A stretch of DNA of 64,000 nucleotides from an uncultured Selenomonadales bacterium (GTDB taxonomy: Bacteria > Bacillota > Negativicutes > Selenomonadales > Selenomonadaceae): positions 1-64,000 of the forward strand of contig CALDHY010000048.1 in assembly GCA_937901445.1 (NCBI GenBank), read 5' to 3'. Under the pieces are notes generated by a model. It worked only from the letters and a program-made list of their open reading frames with translations, searched no databases and had not been told where the DNA came from. Numbering within the stretch: the stretch's first letter is position 1; every line of letters begins with the position of its first letter. A program made the translations under genes and the position numbers. This document shows, one piece after another, positions 51,990 through 59,667 of the stretch.

Positions 51990-52778
51990 TTGCAAGACTC
52001 GCACGAAAAAATTATTCGGTACTACAAAGGTACTGAAGGCGAAAATATGGCAGTTAAGCTCGTGGATTTCGCCGAACAAGCTAAAAAAAATCGAAAGTAC
52101 AAACTTAGCGGTTTTTTAACGCCGTTTGAACAGGAAATGGCAAACACAATCGCAAACAGTCTCGGCGATTTGAATGTAGAATTTGCCGGCGGATTTATCG
52201 GCGCGGAAAGACAACGCGCCGCTTTTTGTCATATAGATTTTGAAGGGACGCCGGTCTTTGAAATTGCCGTCATTAAAGCCGAATGGAACGGCGAATTTGC
52301 CCGCCTTAGTCATCGTGACGTTTTGGGCTCGATTTTAAGTTTGGGCGTAAGCCGTGAAGTTGTCGGCGATATTATTGCCACAAAAGAATTTGCAAAAATT
52401 ATCGTCGATAAAAAAATGGCAGATTATTTCATTGCAAATTTAAAAAGAATTGGCGATAGCGGCGTTGAAACAACTTTGGACGAACTTTTAAACATTGAGC
52501 CAAAAGAAGAGCGCGTTAAAGAAATTTCTGCTACAGTTGCATCTCTTCGCGCAGATTCAATCGCCGCCGCCGGTTTCGGTATGTCGCGCAGTAAAATGGC
52601 TGATGAAATTGCCGCCGAAAAAGTTAAGCTGAATTGGCAAACTTTGAAAAGTGCCGCGCAGTCAATCAAAAAGGGCGATATTTTAAGTATGCGCGGGCGT
52701 GGCAGACTCGAAGTCGCCGAAATTCGCGGGCAAACCAAGAAAGGGCGAATTAGCGTTTTACTCAAAAGATTTTTTTAA
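51990..52778 (+). CDS. ylmH: S4-domain RNA-binding protein, YlmH family
   Basis: 262 aa. N-terminal YlmH domain (FLTPFEQEMANTIANSLGDL, HRDVLGSILSLGVSREVVGD) and C-terminal S4 fold (ADSIAAAGFGMSRSKMADEI, GDILSMRGRGRLEVAEI). Paralogues bind stalled 50S-peptidyl-tRNA and rescue translation. TTG 51990, 7 nt from GGAGG. Its last 26 bp are repeated 241 bp downstream. Confidence 0.92.
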   Translation: MQDSHEKIIRYYKGTEGENMAVKLVDFAEQAKKNRKYKLSGFLTPFEQEMANTIANSLGDLNVEFAGGFIGAERQRAAFCHIDFEGTPVFEIAVIKAEWNGEFARLSHRDVLGSILSLGVSREVVGDIIATKEFAKIIVDKKMADYFIANLKRIGDSGVETTLDELLNIEPKEERVKEISATVASLRADSIAAAGFGMSRSKMADEIAAEKVKLNWQTLKSAAQSIKKGDILSMRGRGRLEVAEIRGQTKKGRISVLLKRFF

Positions 52779-52784
52779 AGTTTT

Positions 52785-53019
52785 TTATCTTTTAAATGTA
52801 CTTTCTTTTTATAAAGAAAGTACCAAAGAAAATCTTTCGCCCGTCAGGGTTTTTCACGTCAAAGGTTACAAAAATTTAAAGTATGAGCCGCGTTTACCCA
52901 CTCTTCCTCAATTCGTACTCACAACTAAAAACCGATGACGGGCTGATATTTCAATTACTGTTGTAATTCAGTTTATATATAACTCAAGAATCCGCGTTTT
53001 ACTCAAAAGATTTTTTTAA
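52785..53019 (+). repeat. Hairpin-plus-arms element, copy 2, flanked by a 26-bp direct repeat
   Basis: TGTACTTTCTTT...AAAGAAAGTACCAAAGAAAA hairpin, with arms GCCCGTCA (about 52849) and TGACGGGC (about 52936). The 26 bp ending ylmH (52753-52778) recur exactly at 52994-53019, just before the divIVA SD, so the insert separates two genes that were adjacent. Confidence 0.8.
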
Positions 53020-53034
53020 CGGGAGGCTAAATAG

Positions 53035-53748
53035 GTGCTTACACCATTAGATATTCAAAATCGTGAGTTTAAAAAAGGTTTTCGAGGTTACAACGAAAAT
53101 GAAGTTGACGAATTTTTAGATAGGATCGTTGCAGATTATGAAAAACTCCTGCGCGAAAATGAAAAACTCAAGGAACGCGTCGGCGCAAATGATAAAGAAA
53201 TTACCCATTACAAAGGGCTTGAACAAAATTTACAGGATACTTTGATTGTTGCACAAAAAACCGCTGAAGACGTTTTGAACGCGGCACGCAAAAACGCTAA
53301 AGAAATTCGTGAAAACGCCGCCAATGAAGCGCAAACTGTACACGAAAATACAATCCGTGAAGCGCAAAATATCCGCGTTCAAGCACAACTCGACGCCAAA
53401 CGCCACGTTGACGAAACTATTTTTAAACTTACCACCATTGTTTCAGAATATGATAAGCTCGTACGCGAAAAAAATTCTTTCCTTGTAAAAATGCGCGCGG
53501 CTCTTGAATCCGAATTAGCCGTTGTCAACCAACTTTTAACCTCAATCCCTACGCCTATGGAAATTGAAACGTTAAAAAATTCTGCAATTCAAGCCGTAAA
53601 AAATATTCAATCTGCCGAGCCCGCCGAAAAAGTCGAAACTGTAAAATCTGAAACAAAAAAATCTAAAGTCGAAAAAGAAGTACCGCCCGAAAAATCAGCT
53701 GAAGTAAAAGATGAAACAGCTTTATATAAACCCGTCAAAAAAAATTAG
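53035..53748 (+). CDS. divIVA: DivIVA-family cell-pole / division-site protein
   Basis: 237 aa. The N-terminal lipid-binding domain is LTPLDIQNREFKKGFRGYNE, NEVDEFLDRIVADYEKLLRE; long coiled coil to about residue 180, then a Lys/Glu-rich tail. GTG 53035 behind GGGAGG. Marks curved membranes and directs division or pole placement; natural partner of the SepF/FtsZ system here. Confidence 0.94.
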   Translation: MLTPLDIQNREFKKGFRGYNENEVDEFLDRIVADYEKLLRENEKLKERVGANDKEITHYKGLEQNLQDTLIVAQKTAEDVLNAARKNAKEIRENAANEAQTVHENTIREAQNIRVQAQLDAKRHVDETIFKLTTIVSEYDKLVREKNSFLVKMRAALESELAVVNQLLTSIPTPMEIETLKNSAIQAVKNIQSAEPAEKVETVKSETKKSKVEKEVPPEKSAEVKDETALYKPVKKN

Positions 53749-53778
53749 CCGCAAAAATTTTGTGAGGAGTGGAAAATT

Positions 53779-54294
53779 TTGAAGTCAACAATTAAAATCC
53801 TTAAAAAAGTTCTGCTCGTCATAGAATTATTTTTTGCGATAATTATAATAAATTGGGAAAAATCCCTCTTCGTTGGAATTATTGCGCTTGACCAATATTT
53901 AAAAATCCGCGTTATGGATTCTATGACACTCGGCGAATCAATCCCAATTGTAGACAATTTTTTCCATTTCACATACGTTTTAAATCCCGGCGCGGCATTT
54001 GGAATTTTGCCGAATCAACGGGTATTTTTTTTGTGCACGGGCGCGGTACTTTTGCTGGCAACGGCGTATTTTTACCCGCGTATCAAAAAAAATGACAGGC
54101 TTTTAAAATTCGGCGTTATAAATTTGGTTAGCGGCTCCACTTCAAATTTAATTGACAGATTTCAAACAGGTTACGTTGTAGATTTTCTTGACTTCAGAAT
54201 TTGGCCCATTTTCAACATTGCCGATGTTGCAATAGTTTTTGGAATGTGCGTGGTAATTTATTTTGTGGCGTTCAATATGGAAAATAAGGATTAG
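53779..54294 (+). CDS. lspA: Lipoprotein signal peptidase (SPase II)
   Basis: 171 aa with four membrane segments. Catalytic aspartates are in SGSTSNLIDRFQTGYVVDFL and FNIADVAIVFG, and YVLNPGAAFGIL is the conserved NxGaaF region. TTG start behind TGTGAGGAG. The N-terminal 30 residues (hydrophobic, ELFFAIIIINWEKS) are a long extra leader. Processes lipoproteins such as the esterase at 20720. Confidence 0.92.
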   Translation: MKSTIKILKKVLLVIELFFAIIIINWEKSLFVGIIALDQYLKIRVMDSMTLGESIPIVDNFFHFTYVLNPGAAFGILPNQRVFFLCTGAVLLLATAYFYPRIKKNDRLLKFGVINLVSGSTSNLIDRFQTGYVVDFLDFRIWPIFNIADVAIVFGMCVVIYFVAFNMENKD

Positions 54295-54325
54295 GGGCTA
54301 AGGATTAGGGATTATGGATTATGGA
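54288..54325 (+). repeat. Heptamer array supplying the rluD SD and start
   Basis: AAGGATTAGGGGCTAAGGATTAGGGATTATGGATTATGG: the final units contain the SD-like GGATTAGGGA and the ATG of rluD. Confidence 0.75.
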
Positions 54326-55223
54326 TTTTCAAGTTGATAAAAAAAATTTGCGCCTTGATATTTTTTTGAATGACAAATTTCCTGATTGGTCGCGTTCACA
54401 TATTCAAAAAATTATTTCAGATGGTAAAATTACAGTCGATAAAAAAATTGTTAAGCCGAGTTTCAAACTTAGCGGCGGCGAAATTATTTCAATCGCTGAA
54501 ATTGAAACTGTCGAAACTGAATATTTGCCTGAAAATTTGCCGCTTAATATTTTGTACGAAGATGCAGATATTGTTGTTGTCAACAAGGCGCGCGGTATGA
54601 CTGTACACCCCGCCGAAACGGTCAAAAGCGGAACGCTTGTAAACGCACTGCTTTTTCACTGTAAAGATTTATCGGGAATTAACGGCGTTAAGCGTCCCGG
54701 AATTGTACACCGCCTCGATAAAGATACTTCCGGCGTTATGGTCGTTGCCAAAAATGATTTTGCGCACGTCAACCTTGCCGAACAAATTAAAAATAAAACT
54801 GCAACAAGAAATTATTTGGCGATTGTACACGGCGTCATTTCCGACAACGCGGGAATTATTACCGGCGCAATAGGCAGGGATAAAGTTGACAGAAAAAAAA
54901 TGGCGGTTACGGCGGGCGGTAAAAGCGCGGTTACTGAATTTAAAGTTCTGGAGCGGTTTAAAAATTTTACTTACGTTGAATGCAAACTTCAGACGGGGCG
55001 CACTCATCAAATTAGAGTGCATATGGCGGCGATAGGGCACCCGCTTTTGGGCGATTCAAAATACACTGCGCGAAAAAATATTTTTGAAATTGAAGGGCAA
55101 GCGTTGCACTCGTACACTTTAACTTTAACGCATCCGACAACCGGCGAAATTATGAAATTTACCGCGCCGCTCCCTGACGATATGCAAAAAATTTTAAATC
55201 AACTGCGAATGGAGGAATTTTAA
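54321..55223 (+). CDS. rluD: Ribosomal large-subunit pseudouridine synthase, RluD family
   Basis: 300 aa. N-terminal S4 domain (LRLDIFLNDKFPDWSRSHIQ) and catalytic RluA domain: PGIVHRLDKDTSGVMVVAKN carries the catalytic Asp, then LQTGRTHQIRVHMAAIGHPL. Modifies 23S rRNA. Overlaps the next gene by 1 bp. Confidence 0.94.
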   Translation: MDFQVDKKNLRLDIFLNDKFPDWSRSHIQKIISDGKITVDKKIVKPSFKLSGGEIISIAEIETVETEYLPENLPLNILYEDADIVVVNKARGMTVHPAETVKSGTLVNALLFHCKDLSGINGVKRPGIVHRLDKDTSGVMVVAKNDFAHVNLAEQIKNKTATRNYLAIVHGVISDNAGIITGAIGRDKVDRKKMAVTAGGKSAVTEFKVLERFKNFTYVECKLQTGRTHQIRVHMAAIGHPLLGDSKYTARKNIFEIEGQALHSYTLTLTHPTTGEIMKFTAPLPDDMQKILNQLRMEEF

Positions 55224-55864
55224 TGAAGGCAATGCTTTTTGATATGGACGGCGTTTTGGTAGACAGCGAGCCGATTCATTTTGCGGGCAGAAAAAGAACT
55301 TTGAAACGTTACGGGCTTGAAATTACCGACGAGGAACTTTTTAATTATCAGGGAATTTTGGCAAAGCCTTTCCTGCGCGATATTGCCGAAAAACGCGGCG
55401 TTGAAATTCCTATTGACGAGGCGGCAGAATTTGTACCTGTCGATTTTAAAACCGAATTTGATAAAAGCGAAATTAAACCAATTGACGGGATTAAAACTTT
55501 GCTTGAAAATTTGGCGGCGAAAAATATTCCGATGGCTATTGCAAGTTCGTCAAGCCCGCAGTTAATCAGAGAATTTGTAAAACGCCTTGAAATTGAAAAA
55601 TATTTTACCGCGCTTGTTAGCGGGCACGAAGTCGCAAATGGTAAACCTGCGCCTGACATTTATTTAAGAGCGGCAGAATTGGTAAAAGTTGCGCCCGCCG
55701 AATGTGTCGTACTTGAAGACAGCCGGAACGGAATTTTGGCGGGTAAAGCCGCCGGTATGTATTGCATAGGTTTTCGCAGTCCGCACAGCGGCAACCAAGA
55801 TTTATCAAAGGCTGATGTTATCGTTAATAAAATTTCTGAAATTGATTTAAATCTTTGGAGTTAA
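55223..55864 (+). CDS. HAD-superfamily hydrolase, beta-phosphoglucomutase-like
   Basis: 213 aa. DMDGVLVDSEPIHFAGRK carries the nucleophile Asp and acid/base Asp, IASSSSPQLIREF is motif II, GKPAPDIYLRAAELVKVAP motif III and LEDSRNGILAGKAAGM motif IV. C1-capped phosphatase or mutase; substrate unknown. Confidence 0.92.
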   Translation: MKAMLFDMDGVLVDSEPIHFAGRKRTLKRYGLEITDEELFNYQGILAKPFLRDIAEKRGVEIPIDEAAEFVPVDFKTEFDKSEIKPIDGIKTLLENLAAKNIPMAIASSSSPQLIREFVKRLEIEKYFTALVSGHEVANGKPAPDIYLRAAELVKVAPAECVVLEDSRNGILAGKAAGMYCIGFRSPHSGNQDLSKADVIVNKISEIDLNLWS

Positions 55865-55868
55865 GGTT

Positions 55869-56141
55869 ATGGCTGAAATTGTTTTGCAAATACAAATTGA
55901 CGCAGATTTAAAAAATGCAGCCGAAAAAATTTATAACAAAATGGGCTTAAACCTTACTGAAGCCGTGCGCTTATTCGCACAAAAAAGCGTTGAATTGGGA
56001 ACTGCGCCTTTTGCGATTTCAACAAAAAAAAATACCGCCTTCGGCTTGTTATCAAAATATGCAAATAAAAATTTAATCCCGCTGGAAAATTCGGCGTGGG
56101 AAAGTGCGGTGTCAGAAAAATATGGCAAAAAAACTGATTGA
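55869..56141 (+). CDS. RelB/DinJ-type antitoxin
   Basis: 90 aa with an N-terminal ribbon-helix-helix (IVLQIQIDADLKNAAEKIYN, KMGLNLTEAVRLFAQKSVEL) and a C-terminal segment that would bind a toxin. Its reading frame overlaps the PIN gene by 20 bp. The partner looks damaged, so it may be a solitary antitoxin. Confidence 0.88.
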   Translation: MAEIVLQIQIDADLKNAAEKIYNKMGLNLTEAVRLFAQKSVELGTAPFAISTKKNTAFGLLSKYANKNLIPLENSAWESAVSEKYGKKTD

Positions 56142-56427
56142 CGCCAATGCTATTTTAAGATATTTGCTGAATGACGTTGAAACAATGGCGGCAGAATCTG
56201 CAAAAGTTATACAAAACGGCGCGTTCACAATTTCTGAAGTTTTGGCAGAAGTTGTTTACGTTTTAATGAAAGTTTATAAAGTCGAACGGCAGGAAATTTC
56301 AAAAGTGCTGATAATTTTTTTAGATTGTATTTTGATTGCTTACAATGAAACAGACTCGACAGAAATTTTCACTTTCGATAAAAAATTAAATAAGCGATTG
56401 AAAAAACATTCGCAAGGAGAAAATTAA
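56122..56427 (+). CDS. PIN-domain toxin with internal deletion
   Basis: 101 aa against the usual 130-140. The first Asp motif KLIDANAILRYLLND and the Glu region SEVLAEVVYVL are intact, and the end EIFTFDKKLNKRL is normal, but SKVLIIFL runs straight into DCILIAYNETD: the ~35 residues normally between, including part of the acidic site, are missing. Probably an inactive RNase. ATG 56122 is the family start. Confidence 0.8.
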   Translation: MAKKLIDANAILRYLLNDVETMAAESAKVIQNGAFTISEVLAEVVYVLMKVYKVERQEISKVLIIFLDCILIAYNETDSTEIFTFDKKLNKRLKKHSQGEN

Positions 56428-57083
56428 TGTTCAATTTTTCCCGTAAAGACACGGAGTTTTTTGATTTATTTTTGGAGAACGCAAAATATTTTCATTTGGG
56501 CGCGGTACTTTTGGACGAAGTTATAAAAGACCCTAACAAAACTTTTGAACGTATTGAAGAAATTTTGGGGCTTGAATCAGCCGCCGATGAAGTCAACGAA
56601 AGAATCATTGCAAAGTTGAATTTAAGTTTCATAACGCCGATTGACAGGGAAGATATTTACTCAATCGCCGGCGAACTTGCAACGGGCGTTGATATGTTAC
56701 ATGACGCCCTGCAACGAATCATAATGTATCACGCCGGACACGCCACTGAAAAATCTGCGCGAATGACAAAACTTTTGGTTGACAGTACGAACGAACTTTT
56801 GCGCGCCTTTGAACTTATGCACGATATAAAAAAAAATCAACGTGAAATGTTAGACGCAGTTCACAAAGTTTCAGATTATGAAAGCAGGGGCGATCATATT
56901 TACCGCGAAGATATTGGCGCACTTTTTGACGAAGCGGAGGTTGCCGCAAAGGAACACGGCGCAAGCAAGGCGGTTATTCATTTGATTAAGTGGAAAGATA
57001 TTCTTGAAGACCTTGAACAGACGCTTGACCACTGCAAGAAAATTGGCGATATGATTCGCGGCGTGGTGATGAAATATGCTTGA
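56427..57083 (+). CDS. DUF47 / PhoU-like phosphate transport accessory protein
   Basis: 218 aa, all-helical (FDLFLENAKYFHLGAVLLDE, VNERIIAKLNLSFITPIDRE, SAVIHLIKWKDILEDLEQTL-like end). DUF47 proteins sit beside PiT transporters and modulate them. The stop overlaps the pit start by 8 bp. Confidence 0.92.
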   Translation: MFNFSRKDTEFFDLFLENAKYFHLGAVLLDEVIKDPNKTFERIEEILGLESAADEVNERIIAKLNLSFITPIDREDIYSIAGELATGVDMLHDALQRIIMYHAGHATEKSARMTKLLVDSTNELLRAFELMHDIKKNQREMLDAVHKVSDYESRGDHIYREDIGALFDEAEVAAKEHGASKAVIHLIKWKDILEDLEQTLDHCKKIGDMIRGVVMKYA

Positions 57084-58074
57084 ACTCCAATATTTAATTT
57101 TCACGGTAATAATTTTGGCGTTGGTGTTCGACTTTATAAACGGTTTTCACGACACGGCAAACGCAATAGCAACTTCAGTATCGACGCGCGCCCTTTACCC
57201 GAGCCACGCAATAATTATGGCGGCGGGTTTAAATTTTTTTGGGGCAATGTTCAGCACGGGCGTTGCAAAAACCATTGGCGGCGATATTGTAAGCAGTGCA
57301 AGTATCGTTGACGAAAAAATTATTATTGCCGCGCTTTTCGGGGCGATTGTCTGGAATTTGATAACGTGGTGGCTCGGTATTCCCTCAAGTTCATCTCACG
57401 CGCTTGTCGGCGGTATGATTGGCGCGGTTTTAATTTCAGTTGGAAGCAGCGGCTTAAATTGGAATGGTATTGGAAAAATTGTTGTGGCGTTAATTGCCTC
57501 GCCGGTAATTGCGATTGTTACGGGAATTATCGTAATGAATATTTTGTTTCGGCTTTTTGGAAATTTCAGCCCGCACGCAGTCAATCAAAATTTTAGGCGA
57601 ATGCAAATAGTTTCGGCGGCAACAATGGCTTTTTCGCACGGCTCGAACGACGCCCAAAAATCTATGGGAATTATCACGCTTGCACTTTTCAGCGGCGGCT
57701 TTATTTCTGAATTTGAAGTTCCAACTTATGTAAAAATTTTATGCGCAACGGCAATGGCGATAGGAACTGCAACGGGCGGTTGGCGAATTATAAAAACAAT
57801 CGGCGGTAAAATTTTTAAGCTTGAACCAATTTCAGGATTTGCGGCGGATTTAAATTCGTCAATCGTGGTTTTCAGTTCAACGCTTTTACATTTGCCCGTT
57901 TCAACTACTCACGTTGTTTCCGGCTCAATTATGGGCGTCGGCACTGCAAAAAGAGTAAACGCCGTTCATTGGGGCGTCGCGCAGGAAATGGTTAAGGCGT
58001 GGATTATGACCATTCCTCTTACGGCTTTAATGGGCGCGGGCGCGTACTTTGTAACTGATTTTGTTTTTGATTGA
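57076..58074 (+). CDS. Low-affinity inorganic phosphate transporter, PiT family
   Basis: 332 aa, about 10 membrane helices. Twin signatures: FDFINGFHDTANAIATSVST near the N-terminus and MAFSHGSNDAQKSMGI in the middle; IPSSSSHALVGG and LPVSTTHVVSGSIMGVG flank them. Couples phosphate to cation flow. Followed by a repeat element, then murI. Confidence 0.95.
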   Translation: MLELQYLIFTVIILALVFDFINGFHDTANAIATSVSTRALYPSHAIIMAAGLNFFGAMFSTGVAKTIGGDIVSSASIVDEKIIIAALFGAIVWNLITWWLGIPSSSSHALVGGMIGAVLISVGSSGLNWNGIGKIVVALIASPVIAIVTGIIVMNILFRLFGNFSPHAVNQNFRRMQIVSAATMAFSHGSNDAQKSMGIITLALFSGGFISEFEVPTYVKILCATAMAIGTATGGWRIIKTIGGKIFKLEPISGFAADLNSSIVVFSSTLLHLPVSTTHVVSGSIMGVGTAKRVNAVHWGVAQEMVKAWIMTIPLTALMGAGAYFVTDFVFD

Positions 58075-58080
58075 AATTTT

Positions 58081-58250
58081 TTTAACACGGTTTTTCTTTC
58101 TTTAAAAGAAAGAAAAGCCGCCTAAAAGAAAGAATCGTCGCCCGCACATGCGCTTTGCATTTTCGTACGCTCAAAGTATATCACCTGTCCGCGTTTTACT
58201 TTCCTGTACGCTCCAATAAGCAGCGCGTCTGCGCGGTTGCTGGGCGACCT
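58081..58250 (+). repeat. Hairpin-plus-arms element, copy 3
   Basis: TTTTTCTTTCTTT/AAAGAAAGAAAA hairpin, then arms GTCGCCC (about 58137) and GGGCGAC (about 58242). Arms differ from copies 1 and 2 yet stay complementary. Lies directly 3' of the pit gene. Confidence 0.7.
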
Positions 58251-58283
58251 CTCTACCCTAATCCCTAAAAAGGGGGGAAATTT

Positions 58284-59066
58284 TTGAAAATAGCATTTTT
58301 TGATTCAGGAATTGGCGGCTTATCTGTACTTCACCACGCAATGAAAATTCTGCCGCACGAAGATTTTATTTTTTTCGCAGATGAAGATAACGTACCCTAC
58401 GGTACAAAAACCCGTGAACAAGTTTTAGGCTACGTTGACGAAGCTTTTAAATTTTTAATCGCCCAAAACGTCGGCGCAATAGTTGTAGCTTGCAACACGG
58501 CAACTTCAGCAGCTGTCCGCGCAATGCGTGCAAAATATTCCCTGCCGATAGTCGGAATGGAACCGGCGATAAAGCGCGCGTTGGATTTATATCCCAATAA
58601 AAAATTTTTAGTCACGGCAACTGAAATTACAATCAAGGGCGAAAAGCTTTTTGCATTGATTGAAAGGTTAAACGCCCAAAATTTTGCAGAATTAAAATCT
58701 TTATCGCCGCTTGTAGAATTTGCCGAGCGAATGGAATTTAATTCGGCAGCGGTTGAAAATTATCTGCGCGAGGAATTTGCGCCTTATAACTTTGAAAATT
58801 TTTCGTCGGTAGTTTTGGGCTGTACGCACTTCAATTATTTCAAAGATACAATGAAAAAAATCTTGCCGCCACATATGAAACTTTTGGACGGCAACGCGGG
58901 AACTTTGAACTACTTGATAAAATTGGCGAATTTAAAAGTTGACGCTGATTCAAATAAATTTCCGCACGTTGAATATTTTTACAGCGGGCGACTTGTAACT
59001 TCAGAAAAAGAATTGGCGCGCCTTGAAAAATATTTGCGGCGGCTTGACGATATGTACTTAATTTGA
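58284..59066 (+). CDS. murI: Glutamate racemase
   Basis: Makes D-glutamate for peptidoglycan. 260 aa: FFDSGIGGLSVLHHAMKILP, catalytic Cys in IVVACNTATSAAVRAMRAKY, and VVLGCTHFNYFKDTMKK for the second Cys. TTG start behind GGGGGGAAATTT. Complete. Confidence 0.95.
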   Translation: MKIAFFDSGIGGLSVLHHAMKILPHEDFIFFADEDNVPYGTKTREQVLGYVDEAFKFLIAQNVGAIVVACNTATSAAVRAMRAKYSLPIVGMEPAIKRALDLYPNKKFLVTATEITIKGEKLFALIERLNAQNFAELKSLSPLVEFAERMEFNSAAVENYLREEFAPYNFENFSSVVLGCTHFNYFKDTMKKILPPHMKLLDGNAGTLNYLIKLANLKVDADSNKFPHVEYFYSGRLVTSEKELARLEKYLRRLDDMYLI

Positions 59067-59078
59067 GTTGGAAATTTT

Positions 59079-59666
59079 ATGGTTAATTACCAAGAAAATT
59101 GGTTTGCATTTGAAATTGACAGCAAACGCCACATAATGGATTTAACAATTAAGAGATCTTTAAAAAAATCAGTTTGTTTTCAATTTCACCAAATGAAAGA
59201 TGATTCTTATAAAGTTTTTTGGAATTTCGGCGTACACGGAAACGACTTTGTATCATTGCTTTTAGAGTACGCTGAAGTAAATAAACTTGATAAGAAAACT
59301 CCAATTACTGAAGTTTGGAACTCCGAAGAATTTGCAAAATTTGTGAAGTCGTATCCAAAAAAAATCTACAGCCAAAATTTAAACAAAAAGGATATGGAAA
59401 TTGTAAATTATTTTGTCAATTACGAATGGAAATTACCAATAGCGTATGGCGGCGGACTTGACGGTCATTCTTATCACGTAAAAATTTACGGCAAAAAAAT
59501 TATTGAATTTGAGCGTTGGTGTCACATTACTGAAGATTTAAAACCTCTGATACCTGTAACAAATCTTGTAATAAAAATTGCGGATTTAAATCCTAAAAAT
59601 TGTTATGAAGTTAATTCTATTGGAGAAAAATATTTAAAACCTGTGGATTTTGAAAAAGGAGATTGA
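59079..59666 (+). CDS. Uncharacterised 195-aa protein
   Basis: Unrecognised soluble protein. Rich in aromatic residues (NWFAFEIDSKRHIMDL; FWNFGVHGNDFVSLLLEYAE; AYGGGLDGHSYHVKIYGKKI). No signal peptide or membrane helix. It ends with an SD-like GGAGATTGAG that serves the next gene. ATG 59079 with GTTGGAAA upstream. Sitting between murI and cobA/hemD gives no clue to role. Confidence 0.7.
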   Translation: MVNYQENWFAFEIDSKRHIMDLTIKRSLKKSVCFQFHQMKDDSYKVFWNFGVHGNDFVSLLLEYAEVNKLDKKTPITEVWNSEEFAKFVKSYPKKIYSQNLNKKDMEIVNYFVNYEWKLPIAYGGGLDGHSYHVKIYGKKIIEFERWCHITEDLKPLIPVTNLVIKIADLNPKNCYEVNSIGEKYLKPVDFEKGD

Positions 59667-59667
59667 G

